Below, in pieces: positions 17,135 through 25,621 of a stretch of DNA of 35,698 nt (position 1 is its first letter; every line of letters begins with the position of its first letter). This DNA is from JANXSG01 sp038203935. GTDB taxonomy: Bacteria > Armatimonadota > Chthonomonadetes > Chthonomonadales > Chthonomonadaceae. The position numbers and the translations under genes were made by a program. The DNA is taken from NCBI GenBank assembly GCA_038203935.1, contig JBBRDM010000034.1, forward strand, positions 1 to 35,698, read 5' to 3'. The notes below the pieces were generated by a model. It worked only from the letters and a program-made list of their open reading frames with translations, was not told the origin of the DNA and did no database searches.

Positions 17135-18322
17135 TTGAAAATAGTCGAAGAGACTGATGATTTTATTTTTGAACGCATCGAAACTGCCTGGAAAAACCTG
17201 CAGGAACGATGCCCGGACAGCACCCCATTTCAAACATGGGAATGGAACTCGGTATGGTGGAAACACTTTCGCAGCCGCAAACGCCTTAAACTGCTTCTTT
17301 TCTATGATAAACAAGGGAACCTGGTTGGCTTAGCTCCGCTCTACACAAGCTGGCATCTTAATCTGCCTATGCGAAGGCTCGCCTGGGTTGGCACAGGTAC
17401 CAGCGACTATCTGGAAATTCTCGCCGATCCGGATCATAAAAAATCGGTTCATGAGGCGTTTCTTAAGCTCCTCAACACAGATCTGCGCGGATGGGATATT
17501 GCCGACCTTCAGCAGATTAGAAATGACAATCATCTACTGAATAAAACGGCAGAAGCGGATATTAATTCTCCTAGTTCCAACATTCCGATGGAACCCTGCC
17601 CATATTTGCCGCTCGGAATCGACTGGGATGAGACTGCAAAAAGCCTCGGCAAAAAAATGCGGTCCAATATTCGATATTATGAACGTCTGTTATTAAAAAA
17701 CTACGAAAAAGCGCATTTCTTTTGCGCAGACTCAGCAACATTAGATGATGGCATGACTGCCTTCTTCGCACTGCACCAGAGCAGATGGAATGCTCGCTGG
17801 CTGCCAGGAGTGCTGGGAAGTAAAAAAGTGCAGGCATTCCATAGAGAAGCAGCAGAACTGTTTTTGGAACAGGACTGGCTTCGCCTTCATCTTTTAATGG
17901 TAGATGACTCTCTGCGTGCTGCCCTCTACTGTTTCCGCTATCGAGATCGAACCTACTACTATCTGGGCGGCTTCTCCCTGGAACTTGCCAAATACAGCCT
18001 GGGCACGCTTTTAACGGCAAAAGCAATTCAGCGGGCCATCGCGGATGGGTGTTCAGAATTTGATTTTTTGCGTGGGGATGAAGAGTATAAATATAAGTGG
18101 ACATCCGAACAGCGCTGGAATCATCGACTGCTGATCCTGAGGGAGCGGGAGGGCATGGGCGGCCTGGGAGTTATCCCGGGCAAGGCGGGATTCGCTGTCA
18201 ACCGCATGGAACGTTATATTGCCCATCGTGCCAAACTCTACTCTGAAAAACAGAGTGGAAAAGAGTTGAAAGCGCGAGCCGAAGCTAAAATTGTTCCTGA
18301 TTCGGAGGGCGCAGCGAAATGA
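17135..18322 (+). CDS. GNAT-fold acyltransferase of the CelD/BcsL (Acetyltransf_6) type
   Basis: A 395-aa cytoplasmic protein. The N-terminal half has 'PFQTWEWNSVWWKHF' and 'LVGLAPLY'; the C-terminal half has 'SNIRYYERLL', 'YYYLGGFSLELAKYSLGTLL' and 'FDFLRGDEEYKYKW', the pattern of Acetyltransf_6 proteins found with exopolysaccharide genes. The reaction is probably acyl transfer to a glycan or peptide precursor; the substrate is unknown. The start is TTG 17135, the first codon in this frame with a plausible position after the promoter; AAAGGAT lies 12 nt upstream, so initiation is not strongly marked. It overlaps the next gene by 4 bp. Confidence 0.85.
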   Translation: MKIVEETDDFIFERIETAWKNLQERCPDSTPFQTWEWNSVWWKHFRSRKRLKLLLFYDKQGNLVGLAPLYTSWHLNLPMRRLAWVGTGTSDYLEILADPDHKKSVHEAFLKLLNTDLRGWDIADLQQIRNDNHLLNKTAEADINSPSSNIPMEPCPYLPLGIDWDETAKSLGKKMRSNIRYYERLLLKNYEKAHFFCADSATLDDGMTAFFALHQSRWNARWLPGVLGSKKVQAFHREAAELFLEQDWLRLHLLMVDDSLRAALYCFRYRDRTYYYLGGFSLELAKYSLGTLLTAKAIQRAIADGCSEFDFLRGDEEYKYKWTSEQRWNHRLLILREREGMGGLGVIPGKAGFAVNRMERYIAHRAKLYSEKQSGKELKARAEAKIVPDSEGAAK

Positions 18323-18699
18323 TTCGATTGATGATAGCCGTACTCCTTTTAATTGTGATAGCGGCCAATGTACTTATGTATCAAAAAATGAGCTTTCTAG
18401 AAATGAGAATAACTCAGCTTGAAATGCACACTACCACAGCCCGTTCCAACAGCCTGAGCGATGCTCCGCCCAACGTATCTGATCCTGTGCAGGAAGCGCT
18501 TTTGAAAGAGGCAGCGCCACTGCTTGAAAAGGCGAGGACTGCCATTCAGAATGCAGATTATTCCACGGCGCAGACACTGCTTAAGGAAGCGCGCGGCCCT
18601 CTGAACGAAATGAAGAAAAGTGCTGGTATTCACTCTACGATCGCATCCGACTGGCTGCATCATCAAATTGATGATCTGCATAAACAGATTGTAAAATAA
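18319..18699 (+). CDS. Small membrane-anchored hypothetical protein
   Basis: 126 aa: one N-terminal transmembrane helix (about residues 3-20) then a charged, helical soluble region with 'EALLKEAAPLLEKARTAIQN' and 'AQTLLKEARGPLNEMKKSAG', likely a TPR-like or coiled helix pair. The ATG overlaps the preceding stop as ATGA, so it is translationally coupled to the acyltransferase. I recognise no family. Confidence 0.75.
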   Translation: MIRLMIAVLLLIVIAANVLMYQKMSFLEMRITQLEMHTTTARSNSLSDAPPNVSDPVQEALLKEAAPLLEKARTAIQNADYSTAQTLLKEARGPLNEMKKSAGIHSTIASDWLHHQIDDLHKQIVK

Positions 18700-18743
18700 A
18701 AATTTTAAGATATGGATATTACCAATCGAAAGGTGGTTCTAAG

Positions 18744-19481
18744 ATGCGATCTCATAGAAAGCGATACATCTGCGCGCTGATTGCAATGGTTCTGGGCGCA
18801 GGCGGATCCGGATGCCGTACACGCAGTTTTCTATCCACGCGGCAGGAGATCGGTCTCGGTAAAGAAGGTTCAAGGCAGGTTGAGCAGGAGATGAAAATTG
18901 ATACTTCTTCGGCGGATGCAGAGCGTGTGCGCAGAATAGGGCGTTCTCTGCTTGAACATATGGATCGAAGGGATGTTCCCTACTCCTTCAAAGTAGTCGA
19001 TGGCAAAGAAATCAATGCTTTCTCACTTCCGGGAGGACCGATCTATGTTTATCGCGGCCTTCTAGATATGATCGGCAGCGATGACGATGCGCTCGCCTGC
19101 ATTCTGGGCCATGAAGCCGGACATGTAAATGGCCGTCATGCTGCAAAACAGATATCTTCCAGCATGCTCAATAATATTCTTATTGCTGTCGCCATTCCGA
19201 ACTCCACCGGCCAGAATATAGCGGGTCTAGGCTCTGAGCTTGCGGGACTGAAATACAGCCGTGATGATGAATACGAAGCGGATCGGCGCGGGCTTAGCTA
19301 CGCCCATTTCGCAGGTTATAATCCGGACGGATTAATCCGATTTTTCGATAAACTTTCACGTATGGAGAAGCGTGAAGGTAAAGGCGATCCGGAATGGCTA
19401 AGAACACATCCTCTTACTACCACTCGCATTCAAAAAGCGCAGTCAATAGTAGATCACAACGATTTTCGCTACGGACAGTAG
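18744..19481 (+). CDS. M48-family zinc metallopeptidase (probable lipoprotein)
   Basis: 245 aa. The zinc motif HEAGH is at 123-127 and the third ligand Glu is in 'RDDEYEADRRG' (E176). 'EINAFSLPGGPIYVYRGLL' is a typical M48 segment before the active site. The N-terminus is exported, and C24 in 'GAGGSGC' could be lipidated, although the lipobox is loose. Related BepA/LoiP-type proteins degrade or fold outer-membrane proteins in the periplasm. The start ATG 18744 follows AAAGGTGG at 7 nt. It is 44 bp after the small membrane protein gene, probably the same transcript. Confidence 0.9.
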   Translation: MRSHRKRYICALIAMVLGAGGSGCRTRSFLSTRQEIGLGKEGSRQVEQEMKIDTSSADAERVRRIGRSLLEHMDRRDVPYSFKVVDGKEINAFSLPGGPIYVYRGLLDMIGSDDDALACILGHEAGHVNGRHAAKQISSSMLNNILIAVAIPNSTGQNIAGLGSELAGLKYSRDDEYEADRRGLSYAHFAGYNPDGLIRFFDKLSRMEKREGKGDPEWLRTHPLTTTRIQKAQSIVDHNDFRYGQ

Positions 19482-19567
19482 TTTTGGAACGATTTTCGGA
19501 TACATCGGGTAACATATATTTGTACTATTCGCCGAACCGATCGATGTTCTAATAGGAGAAAACACTC

Positions 19568-19858
19568 ATGAAGAAAAGCATGCTATTCAGCTCAGCCCTT
19601 TTACTGCTTTCCGTATCTGCCTTCGCAGGCCCGCCTCAAAAAGCTGCCAAGAAAGATGCCGACAAAATCAAGTGTGCGGTAATGCCCAACAACCCGGTCA
19701 GCATTTCTAAAGCCACCAAATCTAAAATGTATGCGGACTACAAAGGCAACAGATACTTCTTCTGCTGTGGCGGATGCCCGGAAGCCTTTAAAAAGAGCCC
19801 GGAAAAATTTACGAAGAGCGCGCATATTCCTACTCCGAAAGCGCATACCGCTTCTTAA
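19568..19858 (+). CDS. Secreted YHS/TRASH-domain protein (copy 1)
   Basis: 96 aa: a Sec signal ('MLFSSALLLLSVSAFA', cleavage near residue 20), a Lys-rich linker and a YHS/TRASH-like metal-binding domain. The Cys residues are C36 in 'IKCAVMP' and C66, C67, C70 in 'NRYFFCCGGCPEAF', followed by 'SPEKF'. The C-terminus 'AHIPTPKAHTAS' shares AHIPTP with the paralogue at 22295. YHS domains bind heavy metals such as copper; a periplasmic metal-binding role is inference. AGGAG is 9 nt upstream of the ATG. A terminator follows, so it is probably the last gene of its unit. Confidence 0.85.
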   Translation: MKKSMLFSSALLLLSVSAFAGPPQKAAKKDADKIKCAVMPNNPVSISKATKSKMYADYKGNRYFFCCGGCPEAFKKSPEKFTKSAHIPTPKAHTAS

Positions 19859-19908
19859 TTTTCAATGAAGCAGCAACTGAATTACAACGGCTAAGCGGAT
19901 TAGCCGGA

Positions 19909-19938
19909 AGACGCGCTGCCTATCCGGGCAGCGCGTCT
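19909..19938 (+). terminator. Rho-independent terminator after YHS copy 1
   Basis: A 12-bp perfect stem AGACGCGCTGCC / GGCAGCGCGTCT with loop TATCCG, followed by CTTTATTATT. It lies about 50 bp after the YHS gene stop. The tail is interrupted by A residues but the stem is strong. Confidence 0.8.
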
Positions 19939-20057
19939 CTTTATTATTGGGAAAGCTATTCGAATCAATGCCGTTTCCGAATTGGATAATCCCATTTCCT
20001 GACTGTTCGAAATTTTATTGGTAAATCGAAACTTTTATTATCCGAGGAGGACAAGAT

Positions 20058-20834
20058 ATGATTAAAACTCGTGGTTTCACACTCATCGAACTGCTCGTAG
20101 TGATCGCAATTATAGCGATTCTCGCTGCCATTCTCTTTCCAGTATTTGCCCAGGCCCGTGAAAAGGCGCGGCAGGCATCCTGCATGTCCAACCTCAAACA
20201 AATAGGTATTGCCACTCTGATGTATGCCCAGGATTATGATGAAACACTGTTTCCATTTTCTCAGTTCACACCGACTACGATACTTTTCTGGGACGGACTG
20301 ACAGATTTTTCGACCGGATTTCCACCTACCTACAAGCCAAATCAGGGATTCCTGCAGCCTTACATGAAGAATACTCAAATTGAGGACTGCCCTACTGCGT
20401 TAGGACTGATGCCTTTCGTTATCGATATTCCAAACGGAATTCCTGTGTGGGCAGCATATGGTTTGAATACAGATCTGATCTTAAACGGCGGATCAACCGG
20501 AGCATCGCTGGGGCAGATCGAAGCGACCTCCGAAACTATCCTGATGGCGGATGCAGCAAAATTTGCTAACAACCCAAATACCAAACTGCTTCGAACCAAT
20601 CTGCTCAATCCGCCTTCGCAAGGTTCAGGTTCACTGCACGGCCGCCACTCCGGCCTGGCGAATACACTCTGGCTCGACAGCCACGTGAAAGCATTCCGGC
20701 CAACCATCGCTACGGATCAGTTTAGCGGTACGCCTCCGGATGTGTATAAAGCGGACAGCATCGGAAATCTGGCTGCGCCAGCTTCCCGAGCTGCGGACGT
20801 CGACTACTATTTCGAACTTTCGAAAAAGAGTTAA
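20058..20834 (+). CDS. Type II pseudopilin / DUF1559-like prepilin
   Basis: A 258-aa prepilin. Its cleavage site is 'RG|FTLIELLVVIAIIAILAA' (G6|F7, Glu at +5), and the hydrophobic helix runs into 'FPVFAQAREKARQASC', a hallmark of Armatimonadota and Planctomycetes pseudopilins. The C-terminal region carries 'RHSGLANTLWLDSHVKAF', the H-x9-DG motif with Ser replacing Gly. Start ATG 20058 follows GGAGG at 7 nt. It is followed closely by the TlpA-like gene (13 bp). It is expected to be processed by PilD and assembled into a pilus-like structure; the assembly genes are not in the window. Confidence 0.93.
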   Translation: MIKTRGFTLIELLVVIAIIAILAAILFPVFAQAREKARQASCMSNLKQIGIATLMYAQDYDETLFPFSQFTPTTILFWDGLTDFSTGFPPTYKPNQGFLQPYMKNTQIEDCPTALGLMPFVIDIPNGIPVWAAYGLNTDLILNGGSTGASLGQIEATSETILMADAAKFANNPNTKLLRTNLLNPPSQGSGSLHGRHSGLANTLWLDSHVKAFRPTIATDQFSGTPPDVYKADSIGNLAAPASRAADVDYYFELSKKS

Positions 20835-20847
20835 GGAATAAAGATTT

Positions 20848-22053
20848 ATGTTAACCAATCGTAAAATGCAGCGATTCCAAATAGGTGCTGGACTATTTAT
20901 TGGACTTTCAGCATCTGCTTGCATCAATGCACTGCCGGCAATGGCAGATGGCACCACTCTGGCTAAAGCGAAAACCGTTCAGGTTAATGAAACGTTCATG
21001 AAAGCAGATAAACAGGGAAATCTGAACGCGGTCTTCAATCTCACAATTAAGATTCAGGGGCCCCGTAAAATCCGAGTAGAATCGATTCCGGCTAAGAAGA
21101 CGAAAGCGGATGCTCTCTATGTGGTGAATGGTATAGACGAACATGAGTATTTTGTAACCAATAATACCTATCGCAATATCGACTCCACGCCGGAGGGGCA
21201 TAAATCTTCACAGATCCGCAGCATCGCAAGTATAGATTTAATCTTTGATCCGCTGTCCAAAGAGCCTCAAGGCAGCGGAAAAGTAACCATCACCAAGGAT
21301 ACCGTGAACGGCCATCCTATGACGGTGCGTACTGAACTGCAGCCGACGGTTACAAACAAGGATGGGTCCACAACGATATATTATGATAAAACGTGGGTCG
21401 ATTCGATAACCGGCTGCCCGCTCAAACGCACTGCCTATATGACGCAAAATGGAAAATCTACCATCACGCTGGAGCTAAGATTCTCCGACTGGATTCTGGA
21501 TAAACCGATTCCCGCCCAGACCTTTGCGTTTACCCTTCCGGCAGATGCAACTGAGATGGGCAAAAATACTCCAAAACTGCTGACTGCCGGAACCGTGGCG
21601 CCAGATTTTGAAGCCAACACGCCTGATGGCAAGAAAGTTCATCTTTCGGACTTTAAAGGGAAGACCGTTATTCTGGATTTCTGGGCGACATGGTGCATGC
21701 CCTGCCAGCAGTCGATGCCGCATCTGGAGAAGATCTACCAGCAGGTAAAATCGAAAGACGTGGTGGTGCTCGCAGTATGCGTATGGGATAAAAAGGCGGA
21801 GTTCGATACATGGACGGCTGCAAACATCGGCAAGAAGTATAACTTCCCTGTGGCTTTCGATCCTGCTGAGGATGATACAAAAAGCATCGCCGGGCACCTA
21901 TATAATGTGACCGGCATTCCTTCTCAGTATGTGATCGACAAGGATGGAAAAGTCGCGACGACAATCGTGGGATATAGCGAGGGCAAGCACGAATTGGAGA
22001 CCTGCCTCCAGCATCTCGGCATCAATATCACGGTGGCACAACTCACAAAGTAG
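20848..22053 (+). CDS. Secreted LolA-like / TlpA thioredoxin fusion
   Basis: 401 aa with an N-terminal export signal (hydrophobic residues about 12-32). Residues about 40-240 form a LolA/DUF2092-like region ('NLNAVFNLTIKIQGPRKIRV', 'YDKTWVDSITGCPLKRTAYM'). Residues about 250-395 form a TlpA/ResA thioredoxin domain with 'FWATWCMPC' (W282 C283 M284 P285 C286), 'QSMPHLEKIY' and cis-Pro 'TGIPSQYVID'. It is expected to do thiol-disulfide chemistry in the periplasm. The combination resembles proteins seen in Planctomycetes and Acidobacteria. ATG 20848 has AAGGA 10 nt upstream. It is probably co-transcribed with the pseudopilin and ends at a perfect terminator. Confidence 0.87.
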   Translation: MLTNRKMQRFQIGAGLFIGLSASACINALPAMADGTTLAKAKTVQVNETFMKADKQGNLNAVFNLTIKIQGPRKIRVESIPAKKTKADALYVVNGIDEHEYFVTNNTYRNIDSTPEGHKSSQIRSIASIDLIFDPLSKEPQGSGKVTITKDTVNGHPMTVRTELQPTVTNKDGSTTIYYDKTWVDSITGCPLKRTAYMTQNGKSTITLELRFSDWILDKPIPAQTFAFTLPADATEMGKNTPKLLTAGTVAPDFEANTPDGKKVHLSDFKGKTVILDFWATWCMPCQQSMPHLEKIYQQVKSKDVVVLAVCVWDKKAEFDTWTAANIGKKYNFPVAFDPAEDDTKSIAGHLYNVTGIPSQYVIDKDGKVATTIVGYSEGKHELETCLQHLGINITVAQLTK

Positions 22054-22096
22054 TTATAAGTTAGATATATGGTTTGAAACATACTGGAATGAAACG

Positions 22097-22127
22097 AGCG
22101 GGGATAGCGCTATCCCCGCTTTTTTTC
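22097..22127 (+). terminator. Rho-independent terminator after the LolA-TlpA gene
   Basis: The perfect palindrome AGCGGGGATAGC/GCTATCCCCGCT at 22097-22120 is directly followed by seven T (22121-22127). It is about 45 bp after the stop codon and ends the pseudopilin-LolA-TlpA unit. Confidence 0.93.
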
Positions 22128-22294
22128 GTCTGATTGCAAAGTGAAATTAGAATTTTCTCCTGTTATTTAATATATTGAAAGATATTATCCTAAATAACTG
22201 TGGAATTCAGGGAACAAAATTAATAACTATTTAGTCCAACCAACCGTTTGAATTGATTGTTTGATGAAAAAAAAATGTGGAGATGTAAAAATTT

Positions 22295-22561
22295 ATGAAA
22301 CGTTCGCTTCTATTATGTGCAGGCCTATTTTGCGTATCTGTAAGCAGCTTCGCCATTCCTCCCATTGTCGATCCAAATCTCACCACTTGTGCTGTAGCCG
22401 TCAAAAATAAAGTAAAAATGAAAGCAGCGACCAAATCGAATCTCTATGCAGACTATAAGGGAAACAGGTACTTCTTTTGCTGCAGCCCATGCCCAAAGAA
22501 ATTCTGGGCCGACCCGGAAAAGTATGTGAATAACGCGCACATACCTACTCCTGCTCCATAA
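22295..22561 (+). CDS. Secreted YHS/TRASH-domain protein (copy 2)
   Basis: 88 aa: a Sec signal (about residues 1-20, 'AGLFCVSVSSFA') and a YHS-like domain with C32 in 'TTCAVAVKNKV' and C62, C63, C66 in 'NRYFFCCSPCPKKFW', then 'DPEKY' and 'NNAHIPTPAP'. It is a clear paralogue of the protein at 19568: 'YADYKGNRYFFCC' and AHIPTP are identical. GTGGAG lies about 12 nt before the ATG. Transcribed alone, with terminators on both sides. Heavy-metal binding in the periplasm is inferred from the family. Confidence 0.85.
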   Translation: MKRSLLLCAGLFCVSVSSFAIPPIVDPNLTTCAVAVKNKVKMKAATKSNLYADYKGNRYFFCCSPCPKKFWADPEKYVNNAHIPTPAP

Positions 22562-22571
22562 TTTATCGAAT

Positions 22572-22601
22572 ATAAGCGCCTTAGATCATAAAGGCGCTTA
22601 T
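22572..22601. terminator. Bidirectional terminator between YHS copy 2 and valS
   Basis: ATAAGCGCCTT / AAGGCGCTTAT form a perfect 11-bp stem around AGATCATA, with TATTTAAAAG on the plus-strand side and AT-rich sequence on the other. Located between two converging genes (stops at 22561 and 22619). Confidence 0.8.
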
Positions 22602-22618
22602 ATTTAAAAGAGATTGAA

Positions 22619-25294
22619 TCACTTTTCGAATGATTTCCGCTGCTCATCCAGACGGGATTTTTTTTCTATCCACTCACCGAGTCTATTGCGTTCTTCCTGG
22701 ACTTTCTCGGGGCTGGCGCGCTTTACGAAGTTCGGATTATTCAGCATTCCATGCGAACGTTCGATCTGCTTTGCGATGGCAGTCAGTTCCTTATCAATTC
22801 GTTCTAATTCTTTGCCGACATCCAGTGTCTCTCCGATCTCCAGAAACAACTCCGCACCTACAATCGGAGTTCCCACCCATTTCTCACCTTCATCGGCAGG
22901 CGTACTCGTCCTAATCTCCAGTGAACTTAAACGCGCCAGACTGGCAATCAGTCCCGAATTAGCCTGAAGTGAACTCGATACCTGGTCATCAGCCGAAAGA
23001 AATGCCGCTTTAAGTTTAATTCCGGGCGCAATCGTGAGTTCGGCACGCATGTTTCGGAACGCGCGAGTTGCTTCGATAGCTGTTGTCATCGCTGCCTCTG
23101 CTGCTTCGTCGGCTGGAGTGATCGGGCGAGCTTCCGGATAGGATGCCAGCGAGATCGTTTCTCCCTGATGCGGCAGCGTCTGCCATATCTCCTCGGTTAT
23201 GAACGGCATCATCGGATGCATCATCCGCAGGGTAGATTCCAGAACCCAGGCGAGAACATTTTGTGCCGTCTGTTTCTCTTCCCCTTCCGCGCGGAGAGGA
23301 ACCTTAGCCATTTCCACATACCAGTCGCAAAGATCGTTCCAGAAGAACTGGTAGAGCGCCCGGCAGGCGTCGTCCATATCGTAGGTCTGAAACGAAGCCG
23401 ATATCGCGGATATGGTAATATTGAACCGATGGAGAATCCAACGATCCGCCAGCGTGAGTTTCGATTCCTCCGGCAGACTCCCAGTAACCGTATCCTCCAG
23501 ATGCATCAGTACAAATCGGGCGGCGTTCCAGAGTTTATTGCAGAACTGGCCCGCGAGTTCGGTGCGCTGCTCACTGTATTTAATGTCCTGATTTTTTCCG
23601 GCCTGCTGAAGCAATGAGAACCGGGTGGCATCCGCCCCGAATTTAGCGATCAGGCTTAGCGGATCGATACCGTTTCCTTTCGACTTGCTCATGCGCTGGC
23701 CATGCTCATCAAGTACGGTTGCATGCACATAGACATCGTGAAAGGGGATATCGCCCACGAAATCCAGCCCGGTCATAATCATTCGTGCCACCCAGAGATA
23801 GAGAATTTCCTGCGCAGTCGAAAGTAGGTTCGTCGGGTAGAAATAGCTGAGATCGGCCGTTTTCTCTGGCCAGCCGAGAGTTGCCTGCGGCCATAGCGCC
23901 GAGGAGAACCAGGTATCCAGAACATCCTCATCCTGCCAGCAGTTTTCAGTTCCGAGAGCGGCTATAGCCTCCTCCTTCGACCGAGCGAAGGCATGCCGTT
24001 TCGAGCCGCCCTCTTCGGACCACCATATCGGAATCCGATGTCCCCACCAGAGCTGCCGGCTGATACACCAGTCTCTGATATTCTCCATCCAGTAGAGATA
24101 GATGCACTGATACCGATCCGGGATAAACTTGATTCTGCCGTCTTTCACAGCGTCGATAGCAGGCTGGGCGAGAGGCTTCATATCGACAAACCACTGCTCG
24201 GAGAGAAGCGGCTCGATCACCTCGCCGGAACGATCTGAGATGGGTGTCTGGATAAGATAGTCCTCGGCTTTTTCGAACAGGCCGAGCGCCTCCATCGCCG
24301 CGACTACTTTTTTGCGCGCTTCAAATCGATCCAGTCCTACGAAGCCTGTGCCTGCTGCTTCCGTCATGCAGCCGTCTTTGCCAATAACTATAATCTGTGG
24401 CAGATTATGGCGCTGACCGCACTCGAAGTCGTCGAGATCGTGCGCGGGAGTCACTTTCACTGCTCCCGAACCGAACTCGGGTTTCGCATAATCATCTGCA
24501 ATGAGCGGAATTTCTCTGTCTGTCAGCGGGAGTTTTATCATTTTACCGAAGAGAGGCTGGTAGCGCTCATCGTTGGGGTTGGCAGCAACTGCTGTGTCCC
24601 CCAGCATGGTTTCCGGGCGCGTGGTGGCGATGGTGATATACCCGCTGCCGTCTGCGAACGGGTAGCGGAAATGAGTCAGCTTGCCCATGCGCGGCTCGGT
24701 ATTCACTTCGATATCGGAGACCGCCGACTGATAGCGTACATCCCAGTTCACTACACGGGTTCCACGATAAATCAGTCCGCGCTCGTACCAGCTTTTGAAC
24801 TCCTCCATGATCGCGTCGACATAGGAGTCGTCCATGGTGAAGCGCACCCGATCCCAGTCGTAGGAGCAGCCCAGCTTCTCGAACTGATGATAGATACGGG
24901 TTCCGTACTCTTCGCGCCACTTCCAGCATCGCTCGATGAATTTTTCACGGCCGATGTCGTGCCGGGTAAGTCCTTCTTTGGCAAGGTCGCGCTCGACCAC
25001 ATTCTGTGTGGCGATGCCGGCATGATCGGTTCCGGGCAGACAGAGCGCGGCGAAACCGCGCATGCGATGCCAGCGGGTCATGCAGTCCAGAATGGAGTTG
25101 TTGAGGGCGTGCCCCATGTGCAGACTGCCGGTGATATTAGGCGGCGGGATGGTAATACAGTAAGGCTTTTTGGCTGGATCGGGCTCGGCATGGAAAACGC
25201 CGCTCTCCTTCCAGACCTTGTACCACTTCTCCTCGACTGCTGCCGGTTCGTAGTTTTTTGCCAGTTCGCGCTTACCGATATCCATGTCTGCCAT
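22619..25294 (-). CDS. valS: Valine-tRNA ligase
   Basis: An 891-aa class I aminoacyl-tRNA synthetase that charges tRNA-Val. The HIGH motif is 'SLHMGHALNN' (59-62), followed by 'LPGTDHAGIATQ' (ValRS-typical). The KMSKS motif is 'QRMSKSKGNGIDP' (from residue 534). The C-terminal anticodon-binding domain and a Val-arm-like coiled coil ('LDVGKELERIDKELTAIAKQ') are present. Length is normal. The ATG at 25294 is preceded by AGGAGG at about 9 nt. Expression is controlled by the T-box leader upstream. A long plus-strand antisense frame in this gene (24407-25447) is composition-driven. Confidence 0.98.
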   Translation of the reverse strand: MADMDIGKRELAKNYEPAAVEEKWYKVWKESGVFHAEPDPAKKPYCITIPPPNITGSLHMGHALNNSILDCMTRWHRMRGFAALCLPGTDHAGIATQNVVERDLAKEGLTRHDIGREKFIERCWKWREEYGTRIYHQFEKLGCSYDWDRVRFTMDDSYVDAIMEEFKSWYERGLIYRGTRVVNWDVRYQSAVSDIEVNTEPRMGKLTHFRYPFADGSGYITIATTRPETMLGDTAVAANPNDERYQPLFGKMIKLPLTDREIPLIADDYAKPEFGSGAVKVTPAHDLDDFECGQRHNLPQIIVIGKDGCMTEAAGTGFVGLDRFEARKKVVAAMEALGLFEKAEDYLIQTPISDRSGEVIEPLLSEQWFVDMKPLAQPAIDAVKDGRIKFIPDRYQCIYLYWMENIRDWCISRQLWWGHRIPIWWSEEGGSKRHAFARSKEEAIAALGTENCWQDEDVLDTWFSSALWPQATLGWPEKTADLSYFYPTNLLSTAQEILYLWVARMIMTGLDFVGDIPFHDVYVHATVLDEHGQRMSKSKGNGIDPLSLIAKFGADATRFSLLQQAGKNQDIKYSEQRTELAGQFCNKLWNAARFVLMHLEDTVTGSLPEESKLTLADRWILHRFNITISAISASFQTYDMDDACRALYQFFWNDLCDWYVEMAKVPLRAEGEEKQTAQNVLAWVLESTLRMMHPMMPFITEEIWQTLPHQGETISLASYPEARPITPADEAAEAAMTTAIEATRAFRNMRAELTIAPGIKLKAAFLSADDQVSSSLQANSGLIASLARLSSLEIRTSTPADEGEKWVGTPIVGAELFLEIGETLDVGKELERIDKELTAIAKQIERSHGMLNNPNFVKRASPEKVQEERNRLGEWIEKKSRLDEQRKSFEK

Positions 25295-25321
25295 CTCTTA
25301 ACTCCTCCTATCCAAACGAAA

Positions 25322-25600
25322 AACCCGCGCTCCTCCCAAAAAGGGAAGGGCGCGGGCGATAAAATTGCCGCGTGGTACCACCTTCATTTCCAGATCGGCT
25401 CTAAACCAATGTGGACACTCAGAAGCTGTAACGGGCAGACCCGGTAGAATCTATTCCGATCGTAAATTTATCGATCGTTTCTGTCTACGGCTACGGGGTG
25501 ACTTTCGAGTGCGCATTTGCCAGGAGGCTTTCACCAACCCCTCCCTCGCTGGAGCGTCTCTCGCACTCTACTCTTCCCATCATCGCCAATAAATTGATTT
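25322..25600 (-). promoter_or_regulatory. T-box riboswitch of valS (specifier GUC)
   Basis: On the minus strand, stem I starts around GATGATGGGAAGAGTAG (25573-25590). The 3' strand of stem I has GAAAGTCACCCC with specifier GUC (Val) at 25500-25502. The T-box proper, AAGGTGGTACCACGCGG, lies at 25368-25384; UGGU would pair with ACCA of tRNA-Val. It is followed by an intrinsic terminator: CCCGCGCCCTTCCC / GGGAGGAGCGCGGG with a TTTTT loop and five T (25319-25356). The valS SD lies just after. Uncharged tRNA-Val should favour the antiterminator. All elements are in canonical order. Confidence 0.95.
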
Positions 25601-25607
25601 GAAACCT

Positions 25608-25613
25608 ATTATA
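25608..25613 (-). promoter_or_regulatory. Extended -10 promoter of the valS T-box transcript
   Basis: TGGTATAAT on the minus strand is an extended -10 (TGnTATAAT). No good -35 is visible upstream, which is acceptable for the extended class. Transcription would start near 25601, right before stem I. It overlaps the region just after the stop of the upstream gene. Confidence 0.75.
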
Positions 25614-25621
25614 CCATAGCT

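Noticed and set aside
24407..25447. A 346-codon plus-strand frame inside valS
   Set aside because: It is antisense to valS, has no recognisable domain, and is explained by valS codon bias.
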